A stretch of 10,933 bases of DNA from NCBI GenBank assembly GCA_017418585.1, contig JAFONG010000094.1:1-10933 (forward strand). Direction: 5' to 3'. The notes under the pieces are model-generated. The model had not been told where the DNA came from and did not search any database. It saw only the letters and a list, made by a program, of their open reading frames with translations. Shown one piece after another: positions 5,509 through 10,933 of the stretch; position 1 is the stretch's first letter; the number at the start of each line of letters is the position of its first letter. This DNA is from Erysipelotrichaceae bacterium (GTDB lineage: Bacteria; Bacillota_I; Bacilli_A; Erysipelotrichales; Erysipelotrichaceae). The translations under genes were made by a program, and so were the position numbers.

Positions 5509-7002
5509 TTAGGTTGCAGGAATTTCGATCAGATCGGATTGTTCGTTTTCGTCTTCTTCTTTTCTGTTTCTGGTCAGATAGGCCAGGACCAGAGAGATCG
5601 CTGCAATCAGGATCATTAATACCGTATATCTGTCTGCCAGGATCATTCTGTTTCTCATGTCTTCCGTCAGCAGGAAGATGATGACCGACAGGATAGCCGG
5701 GACAAGTCCGAAGAGTTTGGAAGTGTTTCTTCTGTCTTCTTCGTCTTCTTTTTCGTTCTTTTTCATTGTCAGGATCATGCCGACAGAAGTCAGAACAGAG
5801 AGGATCGCCATGATCAGATTGATCAGTGCCCAGTAAGGCTTCGCTTCGGCGACTGTCGGTTCTACGATGTCGACAGGTGCGCTTGCAGGAACTGCGATCT
5901 CGGCAATTTCAACGTTTACGTTTTCTGCCTGCGGAACCTTTTCTTCCTTGATTTCAACGGTGTTCTTTGATTCTTTTACGACCGGTTCTTCTTTTGGCGT
6001 GTCCGGATCGCTTGGTGCCGCTGCCGGAACAATTGTCTTTTCTTCTTCTTTTTCTTCAAGCAGGTCCATCTTTTCAAGCATCTGTGGTGCGACCGGTGTC
6101 TGCTTGTATTCCGCTTCATACTTCTCAACCTTTACAGGTTCGCTTCCTGTACGGATGAAGGAATAGCCGTAGATGCTGAACATGTCGACTGCAGCTCTTC
6201 TGTCTGTCGTTCCTTCGTCGTAGGACGCGACCTGAGAGGCTCCCTTGTACCAGTCGCTGTAGGAGTGTACAGCCGTCGATGTGAACAGTGTATAGCTAGG
6301 CATCCAGTAACCGTTGGTGTAGCCTTCAAACCATTTGTAGAAAGCCGCGCTCCTGTATCCCATCGCTTCCGCTTCAGAGATTACTTGAACGATGTCGTTC
6401 TCATCAACTTCAATGGTTTCCCATTCCGCAAGAGCGATATGCTCCTGAATGTCTTCGTTTGTCTCCAGCTGAGAAATATCGTTTGGGATATAGCCGCTGT
6501 CGCTTGCTTCTTCATCATAGAAGATATGCAGGTTCAGAACTTTTACGGTTTTCCCGGATTTGTTTTCGGCTTCTTCGACCTTGATCGTCTTTGCCTGATT
6601 GGCTTCAACCGTTACGACCCAGTCGATCGGAAGATCTTCCGGATTGTCGGTTCTCGTCTCGGTAATGCCTCTTTCTTCATGCGATTCAATTTTTGCCTGT
6701 GCGCTTTCGTATGCAGCAAGCAGTTTCTCGTTTTCTTCTACCTTGGCATCTTCCTGCGCGTTGTATGCTTCCGTTTCCGCCACTTCTTCCAGGTAAGCTT
6801 CCATCTGCTTCTCGTTGTATTCGTCGACCTGGGTGTTGTAGGCTTCGATAAGCTCGTTTGCTTCCTCTACGGTCATGCCTTCCGTAACCGGCTGAACCGG
6901 CTCTTCTTCGGCATATGTTCTGCATAAGCCGATGTTCATCGCTACGATTGCAGCAATCAGTGTCAGTATCGTTTTCTTTGCGTTTTCTTTTGTCTTTTTC
7001 AT
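5509..7002 (-). CDS. Exported, membrane-anchored protein with coiled coil, aromatic-rich domain and three-helix C-terminal anchor
   Basis: Function unrecognised. A Sec signal peptide (1-31, lysine-rich n-region, h-region 11-26) probably ends at TYA/EE. Residues 42-110 are acidic and helical, with tyrosines at 55, 62, 70, 80 and 98 in A/E-x-YN-type units; this looks like a coiled coil of the kind seen in streptococcal surface antigens. A globular stretch follows (about 120-300), very rich in Trp/Tyr between 222 and 282 (FYKWFEGYTNGYWMPSY). An acidic, proline- and lysine-rich stalk spans about 301-388. The C-terminus has three helices (390-413, 428-447, 457-477) with charged cytoplasmic loops (KKNEKEDEEDRRN and a Glu-rich tail), including ILSVIIFLLTEDM. 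This module recurs as an anchor in Firmicute surface proteins and replaces LPxTG, which is absent. AAGGAGA six bases before the ATG fixes the start. It is a single-gene unit with a 167-bp upstream region. Confidence 0.8.
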   Translation of the reverse strand: MKKTKENAKKTILTLIAAIVAMNIGLCRTYAEEEPVQPVTEGMTVEEANELIEAYNTQVDEYNEKQMEAYLEEVAETEAYNAQEDAKVEENEKLLAAYESAQAKIESHEERGITETRTDNPEDLPIDWVVTVEANQAKTIKVEEAENKSGKTVKVLNLHIFYDEEASDSGYIPNDISQLETNEDIQEHIALAEWETIEVDENDIVQVISEAEAMGYRSAAFYKWFEGYTNGYWMPSYTLFTSTAVHSYSDWYKGASQVASYDEGTTDRRAAVDMFSIYGYSFIRTGSEPVKVEKYEAEYKQTPVAPQMLEKMDLLEEKEEEKTIVPAAAPSDPDTPKEEPVVKESKNTVEIKEEKVPQAENVNVEIAEIAVPASAPVDIVEPTVAEAKPYWALINLIMAILSVLTSVGMILTMKKNEKEDEEDRRNTSKLFGLVPAILSVIIFLLTEDMRNRMILADRYTVLMILIAAISLVLAYLTRNRKEEDENEQSDLIEIPAT

Positions 7003-7029
7003 GTTGTTTCTCCTTTCCGCAACCTTTTT

Positions 7030-7076
7030 CCTGACTTCATTCTAAAAAAACGCCTGACTAGGAATCAGTCTAAAAA
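7030..7076. repeat. Two-copy direct repeat upstream of the surface-protein gene
   Basis: CCTGACT followed by TCTAAAAA occurs twice on the + strand: 7030-7036 with 7041-7048 and 7053-7059 with 7069-7076. The copies differ mainly in spacer length (4 and 9 bases). On the coding (-) strand each reads TTTTTAGA then AGTCAGG. The copy nearer the gene contains TAGAAT (7044-7039), a possible -10 box, so the repeats may be promoter or regulator sites. Confidence 0.5.
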
Positions 7077-7081
7077 TAATG

Positions 7082-7099
7082 ATATAAAAGGTTTTATAT
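7082..7099. repeat. AT-rich inverted repeat in the surface-protein control region
   Basis: Perfect 8-bp arms ATATAAAA and TTTTATAT are separated by GG. It lies between the lactonase terminator and the direct repeats, about 80 bases upstream of the surface-protein ATG. It could be an operator or contain an AT-rich promoter element, but nothing in the sequence identifies a binding protein. Confidence 0.4.
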
Positions 7100-7112
7100 T
7101 AATTTCTTTTGA

Positions 7113-7140
7113 ATAAATAAAAGGCCTGTTCTGCAGGCCT
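7113..7140 (-). terminator. Intrinsic terminator of the lactonase gene
   Basis: Read on the - strand, a 7-bp perfect stem AGGCCTG (7140-7134) with CAGGCCT (7128-7122) and a five-base loop is followed by TTTTATTTATT. It sits about 30 bases past the lactonase stop (7170) and separates that transcript from the surface-protein gene, which points the same way. Confidence 0.85.
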
Positions 7141-7169
7141 CTTTTCATACTGATAGATGTTTGTGCGCT

Positions 7170-8105
7170 TTATTCCTTTATCAGCAGGCTTACCGCATCC
7201 GGTATTTCGATCCTGCCGCTTTCTTTCCCGACTTTCCCGTCTTTTTCAAGCTTAAAGGATACGACCTGATTCGAAAAACGGTTGGCGCACAGAAGCGCAT
7301 CATCCGTCAGGATAAAATCCCTTGGATGTTCGCCGCCGCAGGAAACCGTCTGAACCAGTCTGACTTTATCGCCATCTGCAGACAGGATCGAGATCACATC
7401 TTTTCCTCTGGTAGAAACATAGAGCCGTTTTCCGTCTTCGCTCATACGTATCGCGGCCGTTCCTTCGGTGTTGCGCTCTTTGTTTTCCAGCAGGCATACG
7501 CATTCCTTGATCTGAAAGGAATCCGTCTCGATCACAAACAGTTCGTTTGACAGTTCGGATACCAGATACAGATATTTCCCGTCTTTTGAAAAGATCCCGT
7601 GTCTTGGTCCGCTTCCTTCAGGAAAGACGATTTCGCTTTGATAATTCAGATCCCTGTCATAGATCATGACCCTGTCCAGAAACAGACACGGAACCAGTAT
7701 CTTGTCGTTCCAGAACAGCACCTGATGACATCCCGCTTTCTTTCTGATCTCTACGGTTTTCGTCAGCTTCATGTGACCGTCGCCTGTTTCGATGACGCTG
7801 AACGTTCCGGCGTGATAATTGGCGGTATAAAGTTTCCCTTCGTGACCGGTAACATAGCATGATGTAACATCCTCAAAGATCAGTCTGTCCTTGATTCTTC
7901 CTTCGTCAGATATGAGTGCCACTCCCGATCCCTCTTCAAAGTCGCAGACCGCGGCGATGTCGTTTCCAAAAGAGCACAGGTATTTCGGGTTGTCGATTCT
8001 GCAGAAAAGTTCAGGTTCACTTAACTTCCCCTCTTCAAAACCGAAGCGATAGATTCCCTTACTTCCTTTTCCGGTATATGTTCCTGCATAAACCTTTTTC
8101 TTCAT
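7170..8105 (-). CDS. Lactonase family protein (YbhE-type 6-phosphogluconolactonase-like beta-propeller)
   Basis: A cytoplasmic seven-bladed beta-propeller of the lactonase family (Pfam PF10282); characterised relatives hydrolyse 6-phosphogluconolactone or muconolactone-type substrates. No signal peptide is seen. Family landmarks are AGTYTGKGSKGIY (7-19), TANYHAGTFSV (94-104), LVPCLFLDRVMIYD (137-150), GPRHGIFSKDGKYLYLVSEL (166-185), AAIRMSEDGKRLYVSTRG (217-234), GGEHPRDF (257-264) and ANRFSNQVVSF (274-284). At 311 aa it is a little short of the usual 330-380. The His, Glu and Arg residues of these blocks (for example H98, R168-H169, E184, R233, H260-R262) are those conserved in the family, so it is probably an active hydrolase. 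The true lactone is uncertain because no pentose-phosphate gene is near. The SD is weak (GAG); it is divergent from the YgjV-like gene. Confidence 0.88.
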   Translation of the reverse strand: MKKKVYAGTYTGKGSKGIYRFGFEEGKLSEPELFCRIDNPKYLCSFGNDIAAVCDFEEGSGVALISDEGRIKDRLIFEDVTSCYVTGHEGKLYTANYHAGTFSVIETGDGHMKLTKTVEIRKKAGCHQVLFWNDKILVPCLFLDRVMIYDRDLNYQSEIVFPEGSGPRHGIFSKDGKYLYLVSELSNELFVIETDSFQIKECVCLLENKERNTEGTAAIRMSEDGKRLYVSTRGKDVISILSADGDKVRLVQTVSCGGEHPRDFILTDDALLCANRFSNQVVSFKLEKDGKVGKESGRIEIPDAVSLLIKE

Positions 8106-8113
8106 TTAACTCA

Positions 8114-8122
8114 ATTCTAGCA
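8114..8122 (-). promoter_or_regulatory. Extended -10 promoter of the lactonase gene
   Basis: On the - strand TGCTAGAAT (8122-8114) fits an extended -10 element; no -35 match is visible. The transcript would begin near 8107, two or three bases before the ATG at 8105, which suggests a leaderless or nearly leaderless mRNA, in line with the missing strong Shine-Dalgarno. Confidence 0.4.
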
Positions 8123-8180
8123 CAGAATCCGTATTGCTTTTTTTGACCGTTTCTTTTAATGTGAAACTGAGGTACAAATC

Positions 8181-8786
8181 ATGAATACACAATTCTTAAT
8201 CGAAGCGTTCGGTTATTTAGGATCCCTGCTGGTGCTGCTGTCCATGCTTATGACTTCGGTGGTGAAACTCAGGATCATCAACACCGTCGGCAGCGTCATC
8301 TTTACGATCTACGCCTTTATCATCAGATCCTATCCTACAGCCCTGATGAATCTTTGTCTGGTGCTGATCAATCTGCACTTCCTGTGGAAGATGAGCAGGA
8401 CCGACAAGGAATACGAGATCATCAAAACCGACGGAAACGATATTCTTCTGAATCATCTTCTGGACTACTACCGCAACGATATCCTGAAATGCTTCCCGGG
8501 CATTTCCTACGACATGAAAAAGGCCGATCAGATCTATGTAGTGCTGTGTCAGGGCAAGCCCGTCGGCATAACCTTGGGCAACCTGGACGGCGATACGCTT
8601 GAACTGATGCTGGACTACTCGATCCCGGAATTCCGCGATTTCTCCATCGGTGCCTATCTGCTGTCTAACCTGAAAAAGGAAGGAATTAAAAAAGTCGTCT
8701 ACAGAGGTCCGGACGAGAATCATCTGAACTATCTGAAACGACTTGGATTTGTATTTACCGACGGTTCTTACGTAAAGCAGCTGTAG
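8181..8786 (+). CDS. YgjV-like membrane domain fused to a GNAT-like domain
   Basis: A 201-aa protein with two parts. Residues 5-71 hold about three hydrophobic helices (5-24, 31-48, 53-70) with the YgjV-family pattern EAFGYLGSLLVLLSMLMTSV, KLRIINTVGS and YPTALMNLCL. Residues about 76-201 look like a small cytoplasmic GNAT acyltransferase: a sheet segment DTLELMLDYSIPEFRD, a putative acetyl-CoA loop R152-D-F-S-I-G157 (the usual R/QxxGxG with Ser for the first Gly), a helix, and the end HLNYLKRLGFVFTDGSYVKQL. This two-part layout is, to my knowledge, common in gut Firmicutes and Bacteroidetes and is usually annotated as YgjV family; its role is unknown. GAGGT seven bases before the ATG supports the start. 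The TAG stop is inside the shared terminator hairpin. Confidence 0.8.
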   Translation: MNTQFLIEAFGYLGSLLVLLSMLMTSVVKLRIINTVGSVIFTIYAFIIRSYPTALMNLCLVLINLHFLWKMSRTDKEYEIIKTDGNDILLNHLLDYYRNDILKCFPGISYDMKKADQIYVVLCQGKPVGITLGNLDGDTLELMLDYSIPEFRDFSIGAYLLSNLKKEGIKKVVYRGPDENHLNYLKRLGFVFTDGSYVKQL

Positions 8787-8795
8787 CTGCTTTTA
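8774..8795. terminator. Shared short terminator between the YgjV-like and PfkB genes
   Basis: A perfect 8-bp stem AAAGCAGC (8774-8781) with GCTGCTTT (8786-8793), loop TGTA, is followed by a short T run on the + strand. On the - strand the tail is only TTT then ACG, so it should work better for the YgjV-like gene. The stem and loop contain the TAG stop of that gene (8784-8786), and the kinase TAA stop begins in the right arm (8793-8795). Only six bases separate the two coding regions. Confidence 0.65.
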
Positions 8796-9707
8796 TAAAC
8801 CGAATTCCGCAGGCTGGAAACGCGGGGAAACGCTCTCCTTGGTTGAAAGAACCGCGGAAGCAAGTCTCGTGCCGATGCTGCAGGATTCTTTCAGATCCTT
8901 TCCGTATGTGAGTCCAACGGCGATTCCCGCAAAGAAGGCATCACCGGCCCCCGTCGTATCGATCACATCCGTCTTCTGGGCGGCACAGAATCCGCATTCT
9001 CCGTTCTGTCCGGCATAGACCGCTCCGTTCTCGCCCAATGTCACAACCATCTTCTTGATATCCGCCTGCCTGATCTTCTCCGGCAGGATTTTTTCCATTT
9101 CTTCTGCCGTAACGTCATCGTATTCTTCCGAGAAAAGCAGTCCGGCTTCCTGCTGATTGCAGACAATGCAGGATACCTTGGAAAGCAGGTCTCTTCTTTC
9201 CATGGCAATGGACATGTTCGAAACGACCGCAAAGATCTGTTTCTGATATTTCTCCGCCAACTTAAAGATCCTGTTTAGCAGTCCCGTCTCCATGTCGATT
9301 TCTACGACAACGCTGTCCGCTTCGGAGACGATCCTGTCGCCATACAGATCCAGAACGTCGTTGATCATGGAAAGATCCGGTCTTTTTGATATGGATGCCA
9401 CAACATCGCCGTTGTTGTCGAATATCGCCAGCCACGTTCCTAAACCGTCCGGCGTTTTCGTGATGTACTGTGTGTTGACTTTGTGCCTGTTCAGCTTTTC
9501 GATAACGTCAATGCCTGTTCCCGTATCGTCGACAACACTGACATAGGTCGGTCTCAGTTCCAGGTTGGCAATGTCTTCCACCACGTTCCTGCTCACGCCG
9601 CCATGGACCTGCACCACTCTTCCGACGTTTCTGCCGGAAGGAATGTACTGATCGATTGGATAGCCCTTAATATCTACGAACACCGCTCCAAATACAACGA
9701 TTCCCAT
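8793..9707 (-). CDS. PfkB-family sugar/nucleoside kinase
   Basis: A 304-aa ribokinase-superfamily kinase that phosphorylates a sugar or nucleoside with ATP. The N-terminal substrate site shows FGAVFVDI with Asp12, and the GG motif HGGVSRNVVEDIANL (35-49, G36-G37, N41). The N-x-x-E metal motif is N184-QQ-E187; VVTLGENGAVY (221-231) precedes the C-terminal PfkB signature DTTGAGDAFFAGIAVGLTYG (250-269), with catalytic base Asp256 in GAGD. The GGVSRN segment and overall order resemble pseudouridine/nucleoside kinases (PsuK-like) more than fructokinases, but the substrate cannot be settled by eye. AAGGAG six bases before the ATG supports the start. It lies 37 bases downstream of the trmD fusion gene with no terminator between, so the two are probably one operon. 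Confidence 0.9.
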   Translation of the reverse strand: MGIVVFGAVFVDIKGYPIDQYIPSGRNVGRVVQVHGGVSRNVVEDIANLELRPTYVSVVDDTGTGIDVIEKLNRHKVNTQYITKTPDGLGTWLAIFDNNGDVVASISKRPDLSMINDVLDLYGDRIVSEADSVVVEIDMETGLLNRIFKLAEKYQKQIFAVVSNMSIAMERRDLLSKVSCIVCNQQEAGLLFSEEYDDVTAEEMEKILPEKIRQADIKKMVVTLGENGAVYAGQNGECGFCAAQKTDVIDTTGAGDAFFAGIAVGLTYGKDLKESCSIGTRLASAVLSTKESVSPRFQPAEFGL

Positions 9708-9744
9708 AGTCGTCTCCTTATATGGCTCTATTTTACCTTATTTT

Positions 9745-10933
9745 CTATCGGTTTTTTCTTTGTTTCAGCAGTTCTTTTCTGCAGATCTCCCTGATATCTC
9801 CGTCTACGATCCACTTTCGCAAGACATCGAGTCCTTCCCGGTTTTTCCGGCACGGAAGCCACAGTTTCAGATAGCCGTTTTCTCCGTACTTGTCGCAGAT
9901 GTGACAGACGATTTTATCGAGCACTTCCTCTTCGCCGTCTTCGGGATTGTGGGCCGTTTCGTACTGAACGCATCTTGAGATGATCCTGTCCGGGATGATG
10001 TCTCTATCCGCTTCGGCAACGATGCATCCGTAAATGCTGCGGGGTTCTTCCTTGCGGCTGGCGCGATGGTCCTCAACGGCTTCTTTCATCGTCAGGATCT
10101 CTTCTTCCGTGAACCAGTTTCTTAGTTTTCTGTCTTCCTGCAGCCATCTTCCGGAGCTGATCTCGTGATCGTCCCTGCCGTAGCGAAGACCGATGTCGTG
10201 ATATGCGGCAACCGTATAGACCATGTCGATGTCTACGTCCAGATCCTTGCTCAGATCCAGGCTGTTTCTGATGACGGTCTGAACGTGCTTTGGGCCGTGC
10301 GATTCTTCATAACCTTCATATTCCGGAAGAATCTTTTCTTCAATGTAGTTTTTCAGCGTTACTTCAATTTCTTTTCTTTTCAACAGATCGGGTCTGAGTT
10401 TTTCTGTCGTCTTCTGAGCTTCTTCCCTGCGCCACTTTCTGATCTTTTCGTGATTCCCTGACAGCAGGATCTCGGGCACTTTTTTCCCGTTGTAGTCGGC
10501 AGGCTTGGTGTATTGCGGATACTCAAGCAACTCTTCGGCAAAAGATTCGTCGATTACGCTTTCCTTCTTCATGCTTCCATCCACCAGTCTCATTACCGCC
10601 TGGGCGATGACCATGGCAGGAAGTTCTCCGCCGCTTAAAACGTAATCGCCGATCGACAGCATCTCGTCTCCGAGATCATAGATTCTGGCGTCATACCCTT
10701 CATAATGTCCGCACACCAGAACGAGGTGCGGCATTTTTGACAGACGTCCGGCGTCTTTCTGCTTAAAAGGTTTTCCTATCGGAGAAGTTATGATGACGTG
10801 GCTGTTTTCGTTAAAGACGGCCTTCAAGGCATCTTCTACCGGCTGAACCCTCAGAATGGTCCCGGCTCCTCCACCGTATGGCGAATCGTCGATCTTACGA
10901 AAACTTCCGGGCGCATAGTCCCGGATATCGATG
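9745..10933 (-). CDS. trmD: TrmD tRNA (guanosine-37-N1)-methyltransferase fused to an HD-domain phosphohydrolase, N-terminus cut
   Basis: One open frame of 395 visible codons runs off the right edge; the gene 5' end (roughly 30-35 codons) is missing. The N-terminal 185 residues are TrmD, the knotted SAM-dependent enzyme that makes m1G37: RDYAPGSFRKIDDSPYGGGAG, VLVCGHYEGYDARI, LSIGDYVLSGGELPAMVIAQ (SAM-binding knot), then ESFAEELLEYPQYTKP, VPEILLSGNH and RPDLL, where TrmD normally ends. The catalytic Asp of E. coli TrmD aligns with Glu (visible residue 130). Within about ten residues an HD-superfamily domain begins (about 190-395): SHGPKHV (H216), AAYHDIGL (H245-D246), VEDHRAS, IVAEADRD (D309) and a GYLKLWLP end. 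No ATG, GTG or TTG with a ribosome site lies in frame at the junction; the only TTG there (in RPDLL) has no SD. The fusion therefore appears real. Confidence 0.9.
   Translation of the reverse strand, partial: IDIRDYAPGSFRKIDDSPYGGGAGTILRVQPVEDALKAVFNENSHVIITSPIGKPFKQKDAGRLSKMPHLVLVCGHYEGYDARIYDLGDEMLSIGDYVLSGGELPAMVIAQAVMRLVDGSMKKESVIDESFAEELLEYPQYTKPADYNGKKVPEILLSGNHEKIRKWRREEAQKTTEKLRPDLLKRKEIEVTLKNYIEEKILPEYEGYEESHGPKHVQTVIRNSLDLSKDLDVDIDMVYTVAAYHDIGLRYGRDDHEISSGRWLQEDRKLRNWFTEEEILTMKEAVEDHRASRKEEPRSIYGCIVAEADRDIIPDRIISRCVQYETAHNPEDGEEEVLDKIVCHICDKYGENGYLKLWLPCRKNREGLDVLRKWIVDGDIREICRKELLKQRKNR

Noticed and set aside
6265..6927. A 220-codon + strand open frame
   Set aside because: It lies wholly antisense inside the surface-protein gene, has an odd Phe/Arg/Val-rich composition caused by reading Glu/Lys codons backwards, and has no recognisable domain. 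The - strand gene has a signal peptide, membrane anchor and SD.
6913..6930. Possible lipobox (IGLC) in the signal peptide of the surface protein
   Set aside because: The residue before Cys27 is Leu, not Gly/Ala/Ser, and a normal TYA/EE signal peptidase I site follows. C-terminal helices provide the anchor.
7054..7070. Small hairpin or attenuator in the surface-protein leader
   Set aside because: Only two competing 4-bp stems (CTGA/TCAG and GACT/AGTC) can form. This is too weak for a terminator or riboswitch; the direct repeat explains the pattern better.
10825..10827. TTG at 10825-10827 (- strand) as the start of the trmD gene
   Set aside because: Upstream in-frame residues (RDYAPGSF, DDSPYGGGAG) are conserved TrmD sequence, so the real start is beyond the window edge.

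Overview
The window looks like a chromosomal segment of a low-to-mid GC Firmicute. The evidence is Shine-Dalgarno sites of the AAGGAG/GGAGG type, compact intrinsic terminators, a YtrA-type GntR/ABC operon, an RsbU/SpoIIE-type phosphatase and a surface protein with a Gram-positive style three-helix membrane anchor. The mix of genes would suit the Erysipelotrichales or a neighbouring gut clade, but no single gene proves this. There are ten genes: eight are complete, rarA lacks its 5' part and trmD lacks its 5' end. I see no tRNA, rRNA, insertion sequence, CRISPR array or phage gene, and no stretch over 300 bases lacks a gene.

Layout. (1) 1-562, +: C-terminal half of the replication-restart ATPase RarA. 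(2) 576-3107, -: a tightly overlapped four-gene operon read from right to left: GntR repressor, ABC ATPase, six-helix permease, and a monofunctional peptidoglycan glycosyltransferase (GT51). Its promoter, with a perfect TTGACA box, is overlapped by a perfect inverted repeat that is probably the GntR operator. (3) 3225-5434, +: a chloramphenicol-acetyltransferase-fold protein transcribed away from the GntR operon, then an eight-helix membrane protein with a cytoplasmic PP2C/SpoIIE phosphatase domain. (4) 5509-7002, -: an exported protein with a coiled coil, an aromatic-rich domain, an acidic/proline stalk and a three-helix membrane anchor. (5) 7170-8105, -: a YbhE-type beta-propeller lactonase. 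(6) 8181-8786, +: a YgjV-like membrane domain joined to a GNAT-like domain. (7) 8793-10933, -: a PfkB-family sugar/nucleoside kinase downstream of trmD, whose product carries an extra C-terminal HD-phosphohydrolase domain.

How the genes may work together. The GntR-ABC-permease-glycosyltransferase operon resembles the cell-envelope-stress operons of the YtrA family, with a wall-polymerising enzyme built in. The TrmD-HD fusion followed by a PfkB kinase puts tRNA methylation, a metal-dependent phosphohydrolase and a possible nucleoside kinase in one transcription unit. That is the most unusual arrangement here. Both convergent pairs (rarA/GT51 and YgjV-GNAT/PfkB) end in a shared hairpin that contains a stop codon, so gene ends here are very compact.
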